From Protea cynaroides (taxonomy: Eukaryota > Streptophyta > Magnoliopsida > Proteales > Proteaceae), in NCBI GenBank assembly GCA_028583415.1, contig CM053265.1, positions 39,069,260 to 39,133,259 of the forward strand: a stretch of 64,000 bases of DNA, read 5' to 3'. The translations under genes were made by a program, and so were the position numbers. The stretch's first letter is position 1, and the number at the start of each line of letters is the position of its first letter. Of the stretch, positions 47,445 through 58,140 are shown in pieces. The notes below the pieces were generated by a model. The model was not told the origin of the DNA and did not search any database. It worked only from the letters and a program-made list of their open reading frames with translations.

Positions 47445-49615
47445 TATCTAATGTCCAAGCTTTTTGTTTCAGGTACACATATTCTTCCTTTGTATTTCAG
47501 TACCTTCTCTTTGTCCAAGGTGAACTCAGGGTTAGTCCTACCTTTTTCGATGTCCACTTGTACCGTTCTAAGGTAAGGGTCTGATTTGATAGCTGTCTTT
47601 ACTTCATCATTTATATCTGGTATAATCTTCAATGCGGGAAACATATTTAAAAAACCGATGAATAATCCCTTGGTTGGTTGATCCATCCAGTGCATCTATC
47701 ACAAACTGCTCATTATCGTGATTGAATATCTTTTCGATAGTACACATTGCGGCAGTTGTGCTAACGTCTCCCTGAGATTTTATCATTGCCTTTCTACTCA
47801 ACGCATCGACTTCTACATTATCTTTCCCCGGATGATACTGGATATCACAGTCATAGTCTTTCAATAATTCCAGCCATCTTCTTTGTCTCATATTCAGCTC
47901 CTTCTGATTAAATAGATAAGTAAGACTTTTATGGTCTGATTTAACTTGAAACTTCTCCCCGTACAAATAATGTCTCCATATTTCGACAGCATGTACTACT
48001 GTCGCTAGTTCCAAATCATGAGTGGGATAGTTCTTCTCATGTGTCTTCAACTGTCTTGAGGCATAGGCAATTACTTGTTCTCCTTGCATAAGTACACATC
48101 CTAATCCCAGTCCTGACGCATCGGTGTACAAGATAAATGGTTGTCTTGGAATCGGGATGGTCAAGATTGGAGGGGATATCAATCTAGCCTTCAAAGTCTG
48201 GAAACTCTTCTCGCATTTATCAGTCCAAACAAACTTCTCGTCCTTCTTAGTCAAGCTGGTGAGAGGTACGGAAATTCGGGAATAGTCTTCCACAAATCGT
48301 TGATAATACCCAGCTAGACCCAAGAAACTTCTGATTTCTGCAATGCTCTTCGGTGCTTCCCACTTTACAATGGCCTTGATCTTGCTGGAATCCACTTTAA
48401 TTCCTTCAACGGATACTACATGGCCTAGAAAAGTGACTTCCTTTAGCCAAAACTCATACTTTGTAAATTTGGCGTAGAGCTTTTCCTTCCGTAATCGCTG
48501 CAGAGCAGCGTTTAGATTCATAATATGAGTTTTCTCGTCTTTGGAGTAGACCAATATATCATCGATGAATACAATAACCGACGTATCCAACATATCGTGG
48601 AATACCCGATTCATAAGCTCCATAAAGGTTGTTGGTGCGTTCGTCAATCCAAAATACATGACTAAAAATTCATAATGTCCATATCTGGTCCTGAATGCTA
48701 TTTTGGGAATATCACCATCCTTAATCTTCAACTGATGGTAGCTTGACCGAAGGTCGATCTTGGAGAACACTTTGGCACCTTGCAACTGATCGAACAGGTC
48801 ATCGATCCGATGCAATGGATACCGATTCTTGATTGTCAGTTTATTCAGTTCTCGGTAGTCTATACACAAGCGAACGCTACCGTCCTTCTTCTTCACGAAT
48901 AATACTAGCGCTTTCCATGGTGATATGCTAGGGCGAATGTAACCCTTGTCCAACAGTTCTTGTAGTTGTACTTTTAATTCCTTCAATTCATTAGGAGCCA
49001 TTCGATAAGGTGCTTTTGATACTGGTGCGGCTCCAGGTATAAGATCTATAACAAACTCTGTAGCTCGGTCGGATGGTAATCCTGGTAGTTCTTCAGGAAA
49101 TACATCTGGAAAGTCACGTACGACCTCAATATCTTCCATTTGTGGTGCTTCCTTGGTAAGGTCGACCACAGATACTAAATACCCGACTGCTCCTTTCTCA
49201 AGGCACTTCTTTGCCTTTACCGCAGAGAGTATGAGCTTTCGTTTACGGGGAAGTTTGGTTCCCGAAAAACTGAACTCTGCTCCTTCTTTGTCTTTAAATG
49301 TCAGCTTCTTTTTGGCACACACTAAATTTGCATAATGCCGAGCTAACCAGTCCATTCCCAAGATGACGTCAATGTCAGCCATCTCGAGTTGGATCAAGGT
49401 TGCATCCAAAGTCTTTTCATCAATAAGAACTGGACATGATCCATAACCTTTGTCTAACTCCACTTCTAATCCCATAGGTGATCGTACAAGCAGTTTGTAG
49501 TCTAAGGATTTAAGGGGTAGATTTAGCTTCTTTCCAAATGACACAGATATAAAAGAGTGAGTAGCTCCTGAATCAAAGAGTACTCTGGCAGGAATGCCAT
49601 TAATAGGTACGATAC
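47445..49615 (-). pseudogene. Protease-RT-RNase H polyprotein, element D
   Basis: One uninterrupted frame of more than 645 codons (47607-49544, open further to 49615). Order: protease active site LFDSGATHSF, then LEMADIDVILGMDW; linker FPEELPGLPSDRATEFVIDL; RT with RLCIDYRELNK, VFSKIDLRSSYHQLKI (first Asp) and FIDDILVYS (Asp-Asp); RNase H with YTDASG, LELATV, SDHKSL and VEVDALSR. All catalytic residues looked for are present. The frame breaks near 47607 in the linker to integrase (47445-47690, TLDKEKVLKYKGR). It is the best coding capacity in the window; RT and RNase H could have been active recently. Confidence 0.93.
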
Positions 49616-49689
49616 CTGTGATTTATTTTGGTTTAGTCTACATGCTCATACAATGTAATACGACTAGCTTAAAAGGATTTAAGTCATAC
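49616..49689 (-). other. Candidate 74-nt intron between gag and protease, element D
   Basis: On the minus strand the donor is ACAG|GTATGACTT (first base 49689) and the acceptor AAATCACAG (last base 49616). GCATGTAGACTAA lies about 30 bases before the acceptor, containing a CTAA branch-point-like word. Removing the segment joins the gag frame to the protease frame exactly. Retained, it gives TAA three codons into the intron, and the protease frame also has a TAA just before the acceptor. F has an equivalent at 57451-57529. No RNA evidence was available. Confidence 0.6.
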
Positions 49690-50955
49690 CTGTGACCACA
49701 TCAGGCGATGCGGCTGCATCCTCAGATGTAACCGCATAAACTCGTGCTTGATGTAGCTGCTTCTTAGGCTTAGGACATTCCCTTGCCATATGTCTCACTT
49801 GATTGCAGTTATAACATTTCATCCCTTCAGAGGTTGGCTTTTGTTGCTGTGGGGCTGTGGGAGTAGTCTTGGCTGCAGCATTAAAGCCTTGAGTACGGAA
49901 GGGTTTAAATATCTTGGTGTTCCCTCCGTTGTAAGAATTCCCATTCGGCCTTTTTATTCCCCTATTTTGAGCAAGGTAGCTCTCTTTCTGGCTCGACTCT
50001 ATCACTCGAGCAATTTGTGTAGCTTCATTATAGATTTTCTTTTCAAGTCCTAAAACATGCTCGCGGATGCTTCCCCTAAGTCCCACAACGAACCTTCGGG
50101 TCTTTGTGTTTTCCTCTTGCATACTGGCGGGTGAAAAGAAGAATAGCTCTTCATAGCACTGTTGATATGCATCCACGGTCATCTACCCCTGATATAAACT
50201 CAGGAACTCTCTTTCCATAGAATAACTGAAACTTCTCGGAAAGTACTTCTCAAAGAATGCCTCCTTAGAAATATCCCAAGTCAGTTGGGCGTGCTTTGTT
50301 AATAAATATGTCCTGGTAGACCTCCACCAATGGTGTGCATCTCATTTCAGCATAAAGGTGGCACACATTACCTTCTCTTCCTCATTCATTATCATCATCA
50401 TAAAATTTCTTTCCATCTCGTCAACCCAGTGTGTCGGCCATAAAGGATCTGCTGACTTGCCATTAAATTCTTTGGGCTTCAGTTTTGGAAAATGCTCCAC
50501 CAGTCTGGAGTAATCAAGTTGCTGCGGGACATATGCCCCATACATAGGTGGTTGGGGTTGATATCCACCTTGAGCTATCGCAGGATTTTATACTTGAGCC
50601 TGCATGATGGGAGTCTGAGGTGCGTGGGGTACTGTGTCAGTTCCCCCTGGAGCTGTACTTGCCTATCCTGCTGGCATTGGAGGTGTCTGTACAGCTGGAA
50701 AAGTCATACCTAAGGCAGCTTGCATAGTAGCCTGTGCCTGTTGCACTTGCTGCAGCTGTTGGGCCAAGTTCAATACGACTATGGCCAAGTCTGTATGTGG
50801 AGCTGACAGATTTGTAGGATTTGTCTACCATTTATGACGGACGGTGCCGTGTTCGTATTCCCCTGTGTTTCTAGGTGTGTCTGGCTATTATCCCCCACAG
50901 GTGGTGGTGGTGGGATAGAGTTACGACTTTGTCTGGTTACTCTGCGTCCAGTCAT
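49690..50955 (-). pseudogene. gag (capsid/nucleocapsid), element D
   Basis: Start ATG 50953-50955 (MTGRRVTRQSRN), followed by a Pro run and several frame breaks. 50342-50545 is open (FPKLKPKEFNGKSADPLWP), part of the gag core. 49679-50182 is open for 167 codons with FVVGLRGSIREHVLG and the zinc knuckle CYNCNQVRHMAREC (C2-C4-H4-C spacing; Gly before His replaced by Arg), ending in SPDVVTG at the intron donor. Gag packages the RNA in the virus-like particle. Capsid core frameshifts make this copy inactive. Confidence 0.85.
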
Positions 50956-51458
50956 TAACTAATCTGATAGTGGGATTGCCTGAAAATCATTGAACACATG
51001 AGACAATCATTAAATACTTCATTCTCATATTTTAAAACCACTAACAAATGCAAATTTCAAATTTTTCAGATCATTCTGTCAAAAATGTTGTGTTTTCACT
51101 GTCGGGTCGATGGATGTCCGACCCCCAGTCTGCGACCCTGAGGAATCACCAATTATTCCCGAGAGCCGGGGGTCGATGGGGGGGTCGGAGGATGTCCGAC
51201 CCAGGGTGCGACCCCTGGTTCTCTGTCAGATTACCAAGAGCCGAGGGTCGATGCGGGGGTCGATGGGTGGTCGATGGTTTTAATCAAATTTTCCGACCCC
51301 CGGACTAAAAATCAGATTTTTAAGTTCCGATTCAAAGTCCATTTCCCATTCTTTCTTCTCCGCTTCGACTCGTCTCGTCCCTCTGAGTTGCTACAGTGAC
51401 AACTCCGATCCGTTGATGGTTTGTACTCCTTGTTTCGTCGTCTACACCTCCGCTACAT
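50956..51458. promoter_or_regulatory. Leader with GGGTCGA cluster and antisense promoter, element D
   Basis: 51103-51303 has about ten GGGTCGAT/GTCCGACCC/GTGCGACCC words. 51304-51458 is the probable first exon of the antisense gene, similar to A 5290-5404 (CCGCTTCGACTCGTCTC). No TATA box was recognised. Confidence 0.6.
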
Positions 51459-51897
51459 GTATATCGTCTACGTTTTCATGTTTTTAGGTTTCCTTACCTA
51501 GGTTTTTGCTCGTATATCTCGTATTTTTCAAATTAAATTCCAATCGTAAAAATTCAATTTTTATTGGGGACTTTTGTTGTTGGTGACTCGAGGAACGAAA
51601 GCCCTCAAAAATATTTGAGTTTCATCGATTGGTTATCGAGAAACTCAAAATTTACTCTTTTTGCCCTAATTTTGTCGAGATTTTGAATTTCTTGAAATTT
51701 CTTCAAATTCAATTTCATTAGCTAAAATTTCTGACTATATGAGTTTTACAGATTAGTCTAGGATCTTTGTAAGTCCTCCTACCCATGTGTATTGGTGAAA
51801 AGTGAGGCTTTTGACCGATTTACGTCGTTATAATGTCAAAATTTTGGGTTTTTCATCTCTACTAAGCCATTATTTGTTTTTCATTCTTAATTTGCAG
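51459..51897 (+). other. 5'-UTR intron of the antisense gene, element D
   Basis: Aligned with the A intron. The donor reads CTACAT|GTATAT (one change from A's CTACAG|GTAAAA); the acceptor TTAATTTGCAG is at 51897, five bases before the ATG. 439 nt. Confidence 0.6.
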
Positions 51898-51902
51898 ATA
51901 CT

Positions 51903-53291
51903 ATGGCTCGTACCAAGGTACCTAGTGTTCGCGACCGTCTTCGCTTCCATTCCACTAAAGCCGAGACTCAGTATGCCCGCTAACCTCGCAAGAAAGTAGA
52001 GGAAGGTCGCAAGGTGGACTTGGCTAGCTTGGCCTTGTTCAATGTGGAGGGGGCTTTTGGCGATATGGGATGGCTCCTTGTCATCACCTATGACGCCTGT
52101 ACCTGTCCTGACTTGGTACGCCAGTTCAATTGTAATCTCCAAGTGGTGGGAGATTACAACGATGTTGAGAGAGGTGGTGAGTTTCGGATCACTACCTATG
52201 TCAAGGGAGTTAATATTTCTTTCGACTATCGACAGCTAGCGGACTTGCTGAGTATCTCCTATGATGGCTCCTTCGTATTCTGTGCCCCTGAAGAGCCCCA
52301 GTTCTTTTCATTAGTGATGAAGGCTGAGATAGACCGTCAGCTCATTAGAGAGGATCGTTGGGAGATGAAAGCGAGTTATCTGCGTTCAAATCCATGGGTG
52401 TACTGTAAGATCATTCAGCACAACCTGATACTGCAGAGTGGACATTACGAGAGGGTCTCCCAGTTGACCCAGTATCTGTTGTACTGCATATGCACTAGGT
52501 AGCCTGTTTGCCTTCCCTATATCATCATGCGGACGATGATCAGTGCCACTTTGCCAAGTCATACTGGCAACCTTCCTTATGGACGCATGATCACTATACC
52601 GCTTACCCGCCTAGGGGTTGACTTGTTGGATGAGAAGATTCAAGAGAAATCCTTCTCATCGCATCTGGATTGGGAGGCTATCTGTAAGATGGGCATGCGG
52701 GATGCCCAGGTCAGCGATGAGGAGAGGAATGCGATGGTGCTTCCTCGTACTCGACTGGAGATGGCTGACGCTCAGGCAGCAGCAGTAGCCGCTGGAGCAG
52801 GGGTTCATCAGGATGACGATTGGCTATACATGGATGTGGATGCCATACCTCCTCCATCACCTACTCATACTACAGGAGCTGGTCCATCTTCTTCAGCTGG
52901 TCCTTTACATGAAGCTGGTCCTTCGTATGCTCTTTCTGATGACATGATGGGGATATTGCACGAGATACGAGAGACTCAGCGCATGTCTGACAAGAGGATG
53001 GGAGAGCTTCTTGAGGCTTAGCCCTTATCCGATCAGCGGGTGGGAGAGCTTCTAGCTGCTCAGCGCATGTCGAATCAGAGGGTGGGAGAGCTTCTAGCTG
53101 CTCAGCACATGTCGGATCAGCAGATGGGAGAGCTTAGGGATGCTCAAGGCGTGACTGACCAGTGGGTGGCTGATCTCACAGCTAGTCTCCAGACGACCCA
53201 GACTCAGATAGCTTGGTTGACTAGAGTCTATGCTGAGGACTATGATAGAGACCGTGAGGCACTGCCTCCCCCATCACCTCCAGCTTCTTAA
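51903..53291 (+). pseudogene. Antisense gene of element D, near-complete (plant transposon protein-like)
   Basis: One frame of 463 codons, ATG 51903 to TAA 53291, with three internal stops and no frameshift. Start MARTKVP matches A. Residues ~30-250 form a globular domain: FNVEGAFGDMGW, DLVRQFNCNLQV, FDYRQLADLL, RVSQLTQYLLYCICTR and PYIIMRTMISATLPSH. This layout resembles 'putative plant transposon protein' domains and is unlike gag, pol or env. A Pro-rich acidic linker (YMDVDAIPPPSPTH) follows, then about six 13-residue units (QRVGELLAAQRMS) predicted to coil, and a conserved end WLTRVYAEDYDRDRE. Each stop can come from one C-to-T change. Function unknown; DNA binding or anti-silencing is possible. 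Confidence 0.8.
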
Positions 53292-53578
53292 TGTATTTCT
53301 TTTATCTTTCTTTGTACTTCAGAGTAACTCTCCGGGTTGTGGACTGTACTCTGCTTTAGCCATATATATAAAAACGTTTGTTCCTCTTTTGGTTGTATAT
53401 ATAAATTTGTTTCTCATTTAATAGATGAATTATTCTCTTTCAGTTTTGTCTCAAACAATACAGATGCTTATGGTGTGTTATTATTACATCTTTTAAATTT
53501 TATCCAATCTCAGTTCACGAGTGCTTATGAAAGTATGCTGGTTTAACAGACAGGGCCGGAGATGCTCTGATACCAAGT
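53292..53578 (-). other. Leader end and primer binding site, element D
   Basis: AT-rich, no gene. CTCTGATACCAAGT at 53565-53578 is the initiator-Met tRNA primer site on the minus strand, touching the LTR. Confidence 0.85.
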
Positions 53579-55838
53579 TGTCACACCCCAATTCCACACT
53601 ATTCAGAATGGTGTGATGAACCGCTATTAAACCAACGGTTCAACCAAGATCTCTAATAGGCTGTGTCCATTAAAAATAAAACCATACACATCCACAACCA
53701 TAATCAGAATAATACACAATAGCGGAAGCCTTATAATAAATGAACTGAGAAATTTAACTGTGATAACCAAAATAAAATATCAAGTTATTGTTGTATCAAC
53801 TGAGACATAAATAAATAAAATATCAATTACATTCCTTTAATAATTCAAATAAAAATCTAATCGAATAAGCATGAGTTGCACTCGCATGAGGGATCATGCG
53901 TATCTACTAAGTCTTCGGCTTCCATCGCAGCAACACGCCCGTACACTGGAGCATTCATATAATCTTCGATAGTGGTACCTACATCATCAACTAAAAATAT
54001 TCGACGTCGAAAGGGTGAGCACACATCATGGCTCAGTGAGTAAACAAAACAATGCAACAAACATATGCATGCATTCATTCATATCTTTGGTCTGGTAAAT
54101 AAGTTTGCAATACGCTATAGAAAGGTTCGGTGGCTGCCTCGCTTCTATGCACAGGGTGTGGAAGCCCACCCAAAGGTTAACGTTTATTGTCGTCCCCATC
54201 CACCCTACCATGGAATAGAGATAGAGCTAAAGTGCTGAGGCCCGACCTATGACACTTCCCCTGATACTCTACCCATACCAACACGTAAGCCCCTGCTGGC
54301 GAGGGCTTGCAAACTGGGCTCGCAACTAACCAATCCTAATGCCAATCAGTGTATCCAAGGCCTCACCCCAGCATCCCTCAATACATCCATAGGGATAGGG
54401 CTAAGGCCCCCCGACAGAGTCAGAGACTGCACGGTTCGAGACCACCTCCCCTCATACACTACGACGTAATAGTTCTACTAAGGTAATGGCGATACGACGA
54501 TGTCAGTGGACAAGACTTGAGTTAGAGATAGAGCTAGAGTGCTGAGGCCCGGCCTATGACACCCCCCTGATACTCGCTCGCATCAAGCACACCAACCACA
54601 CACATACATTCACATGCCTATTCCTATCATCATCACCATCATCATGTTATAAATAATAATTTAAATATGCATGAACAGTAATAATAGAAATATTTGATGA
54701 CATGTTGAATGCACAAACAAGCATATACGCACAGAATCAATCATGGCATTAGACTCAAGAATAAAACAGTTTATTATTAACCAATTAATTTAGGTCTTGT
54801 TCCCTCACCATTGCTTGATTGTAGATCCTCTTCTAAGCTTTAAGAATCAACTTAATATCACTATTATATCACTAGAAGACCTAATCAAGTCGATAGAATT
54901 TAATTAGAGTTGATTCTGATTTTAAAAAGCTTACTGTTAACTGGGGCTCGATGCCAGGGTCGGATCTTCCATCGAACCTGGGTGCTACCACCCACAATCT
55001 GGACTTCCCGAACACTGGGGGTCGATTATAGGGTCTGGTAAGGTCGATTGTCCATCGACCCCTTGTGCGACCCCCCATGGGTTTAGTTGAAATTTTCATC
55101 CTTCAGTCCATTCTTTCATGTTTGGGTCCTATGGCTTGCTTCTATAATTCATTTCCTACATGTTCTTTGGTTTAGAACCATAGTTTATTCACCTAAATTA
55201 ATTTTATGATCTCCCCCATGATTTTTCATGAAAACCTAATCATGGGGAATGATTTGTGTTTCCCCTAGATCATACCCTCTTCACTATCTATTCTATGGTC
55301 TTTTAAAATTACATGGAGATAGTATCCATACCTGAGAATTAGGCTTGTTTCTCTGATGTCTTCTCATTGATCTTCTTCTCCACTTTCCTTCTCTTCTCTT
55401 TCTCTTCTCCTTATCTTAATCCAATTAGGGTTCTAAAAGGAGTGAAAGAGGCTTAGGGACGTCCTATTTATAGGGTAGAAACTCTCAAATAAGTCCCATT
55501 GAGATTAGGAAAGAATTCCATTGAAATTTGGAAAGTTCCCAATTCACGGTTTCTGTCGGCAAACTGGGGGTCGATGAGGGGGTCGGAGATCCCGTCGACC
55601 CCTGGTTCTAAATTGTCCGACCCCCGGTTAAAAACTCAGGGTCTGACTTTTTATATTGGGCGGGGGGTCCGACCCTGCCTTGCTGGGTGTGCGACCCTCC
55701 CCCCTATTTTTGTGTTTTTGGGTTAGTTTAATACGTGGGATCGTTATCTCCTTCACGCACTTGGTCCATTGGGCTCGACCATGATGGGTAGACCTGGTTC
55801 AAGGTGGTAAGACTGGTCAGTTCGATACGTGTCTTACA
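53579..55838 (-). repeat. 5' LTR of element D (2260 bp)
   Basis: Edges TGTCACACCCC and CGTGTCTTACA. Same length as 33980-36239. It keeps the canonical terminal TG, one GGTTAACG copy at 54176-54183, hairpin 54287-54308, motif clusters 54945-55080 and 55565-55700, and TATA box (CTATAAATAGG, minus) at 55462-55474. Confidence 0.93.
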
Positions 55839-55843
55839 TGACC

Positions 55844-56114
55844 GGTACCCCTTCGGGAAGTCTGAGAGGTTTGTCCGCCTGACCATACCGGTCGCACTAT
55901 ATTCTACAGTGCCACTATTGGTATGTTGCGATAGGACAAGTATTCTAAGCCCAGAAAATTTTGAGAAAATTTTAAAAATTTTGATTTTAAGTTTTCATTA
56001 CAATTTTCTCCTCGCACTGTTAAAGTCTAACACTATTATGACAAATGTGACTATTCGAATGTACCTCATGTGTTATGTCTTCATCTCAGGTCCAAACAGG
56101 AAGAGTAATCTAAG
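55844..56114 (+). promoter_or_regulatory. F leader next to gag, with ACCGGTCG-type motifs
   Basis: 55839-55935 continues the cluster at 33720-33979 (CCGGTACC, ATACCGGTCGCAC). The remaining 180 bases are AT-rich with no gene, up to the gag start. Confidence 0.6.
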
Positions 56115-57450
56115 ATGGCAGGCAGAAATGGTCGTCAAGGCTCACAAAAGCGTCACCATTCAAGGGTGTGCAAAGCTGAAGATAATGTGGAAACAAGAAC
56201 CGTTGATGAGAAAAACCTGAACCCGAAAGGTGGAACCCCAATGAGGGATGATGGGGACAAGACACCAATGAGAAATGGTGGAGAAGGGCAGAGTCACAGA
56301 GCACCAACAAACCTGTCAGGCCCTCCTCACACCAACTCTAAGACTATTGTGACGAATCTAGTCTACTAGATGGAAGCTCAGCAGAAGGCATTCTTGAATG
56401 AGATGCTAAAGATGTTCAGGCCACCAGGATATATCCCTACAGAAGGTACGCCTGAGTCTAGGAGAAATAACATCGCAATGCCAGTGAGTGGTAGCACTGG
56501 GCCGATGGGCCAAGAATAGAACCCATAACTACCACACCAATTAACAACATCGTCTGCCTATCAAGGGATCTATCCCTAATCACCACCATGGTATGGAACA
56601 AATGCATAGGGGCAGAATGACCTAAACCAAGCGGTGGATAGGTTTTTGAGGTTGAAACCCCCTACCTTTACAGGGAAACCCAGAAAACCACTATGGCCTA
56701 TACAGTGGGTTGCTGAGATAGAGAAGAACTTCCATCTGATGACTCGCACAAAGGATGAGAAGGTGTTATTTTCTATGTACATGCTCAAGGAAGATGATAA
56801 TGCCTGGTGGAATTCTACCCGCCCATAATTGGAGACGAAACACACCCAAATCTCTTGGGAAATATTCAAGGGAGCATCTTCGATAAGTACTTCCCTAAGA
56901 GTTTTTGTGATCAGATGGAGAAGGAATTCCTCAACCTATAGCAATCCCAGTTGATTGTTGATGTGTACCAGCAGAGGTATGGAGAACTGTTTTTTCTTTG
57001 CTCCAGCAAGCATGCTAGAGGAGGAAACCAAAACCCGTAGTTTCACTATGGGATTACGAGGAAGTATCTGGGAGCACGTCTTGGGTTCGGAGAAGAAGGT
57101 GTGTAACGAATCTGTGTAGATTACTAGGGTGAATGTGTCAAGCCAAAGAGACAGCTTCTTTGCTCAAAATAAGGGATTGAAGAGACCTGCTACTGAAACT
57201 TCGGGTGGAGGGAATACGAGACCATTTCGTCCATATAGGGCTCAGTCTGTTGTGGTGCCAGCAAGGAATACTACTACACCACCACCACCACAGAGAGCTG
57301 GTAAAAATCCTAATGTCAAATGTTTCAATTGCCAGCAATTAGGCCATTATGCGAAGACTTGCACTCTACCAAGAAAGCAACCGCAATAGCAAGGGAAGGT
57401 ATTCGCAGTCACCACTAAAGAGATAGCCGCATCACCTGATATGGTAACTG
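56115..57450 (+). pseudogene. gag, element F
   Basis: Start ATG 56115 (MAGRNGRQGSQ). Stops at codon 85 and several later positions, plus frameshifts near 56870 and 56990. Recognisable blocks: FLRLKPPTFTGKPRKPLWP, EIEKNFHLMT, MLKEDDNAWW (56634-56828), PASMLEEETKTRSF and GLRGSIWEHVLG (57000-57085). 57129-57389 holds SFFAQNKGLKRP and the zinc knuckle CFNCQQLGHYAKTC, with canonical Gly before His. It ends SPDMVTG at an intron donor. Stops are mainly TAG where Gln is expected, typical of methylation-driven C-to-T decay. Confidence 0.85.
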
Positions 57451-57529
57451 GTATGAATCCGTCTCTTGTTATTTTGGTTACTGCCTTACTATATAAAAGC
57501 ATGTAGACTAAGGAATAATTAAATTCCAG
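57451..57529 (+). other. Candidate 79-nt intron between gag and protease, element F
   Basis: Donor AACTG|GTATGAATCC, acceptor AAATTCCAG|GAACTG, and the same GCATGTAGACTAA word (57499-57511) about 20 bases before the acceptor. Removing it fuses gag to the protease frame (TG then VGIAGVPARVLLDSGA). Retained, the gag frame stops at TAG within the GCATGTAG word. Confidence 0.6.
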
Positions 57530-58140
57530 GAACTGTAGGCATAGCTGGTGTACCCGCCAGAGTACTCCTTGACTCTGGGGCTATACACTCCTTTGTTTCT
57601 ATGTCTTTCGGGAAGCGATTGGAGTTACCTGTCAAGCTCTTAACTCCAAGCTTGATAGTTCACTCTTCATTGGGAGTATAAGTGGTGTTGAATGAATGAT
57701 ATGGGTCGTGTTCAGTTAGTATTAATAGGCGAAACCTATAAGCAAATCTGGTCAACTCGAGATGGTAGATTTTGATGTCATCTTCGGAATGGATTGGCTA
57801 GGCCATCATTCAGCTAGCTTATTATGAGGCAAAAGGAAATTTGTTTTTAAGGATGATAAGGGAAAGGAGTTTAGCTTCACTGGAACCAAGTTACCTAGGA
57901 AGTGGAAGCTTATCCTCTCTGTTCTAAGCTAAGAGATGCTTAGAAAAGGGAGCAGTGGGTTACTAAGTGTCTGTGGTCGACATCGCTGCAGAGGTTCCAA
58001 AGATGGAAGATCTGGATGTGGTTCGAAAGTTTCCAGATGTATTTCCAGAAGACCTACCCTGACTACCTCCAGACAGAGCTACAGAGTTCGTGATAGACCT
58101 TATGCCAGGGTCGGCGCCGGTGTCTAAGGCACCGTACTGG
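57530..58140 (+). pseudogene. Aspartic protease and linker, element F
   Basis: VPARVLLDSGAIHSFVSMSFG includes the active-site Asp; the second block (VDFDVIFGMDWLGHH) follows near 57765-57815. The linker has FPEDLP and LMPGSAPVSKAPY. Frameshifts near 57670 and 57720 and stops (57820s, 57930, 57965) break it. Confidence 0.78.

Larger units (their letters stand above)
33980..55838 (-). mobile_element. Ty3/gypsy element D (about 12 kb without its nested insert)
   Basis: LTRs 33980-36239 and 53579-55838, both 2260 bp, with perfect 5-bp target duplication TGACC (33975-33979, 55839-55843). Inside are chromodomain/integrase (interrupted by E), RNase H, RT, protease, a small intron candidate, gag, a leader with motif cluster, the antisense gene and the primer site. 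It is the best-preserved element in the window. It sits in the leader of F. Confidence 0.95.

Noticed and set aside
56110..56310. Minus-strand open frames opposite F gag and pol (56110-56310, 56576-56869, 57138-57338)
   Set aside because: They are shadows of the gag reading frame; the plus-strand frames carry the recognisable gag core and zinc knuckle.
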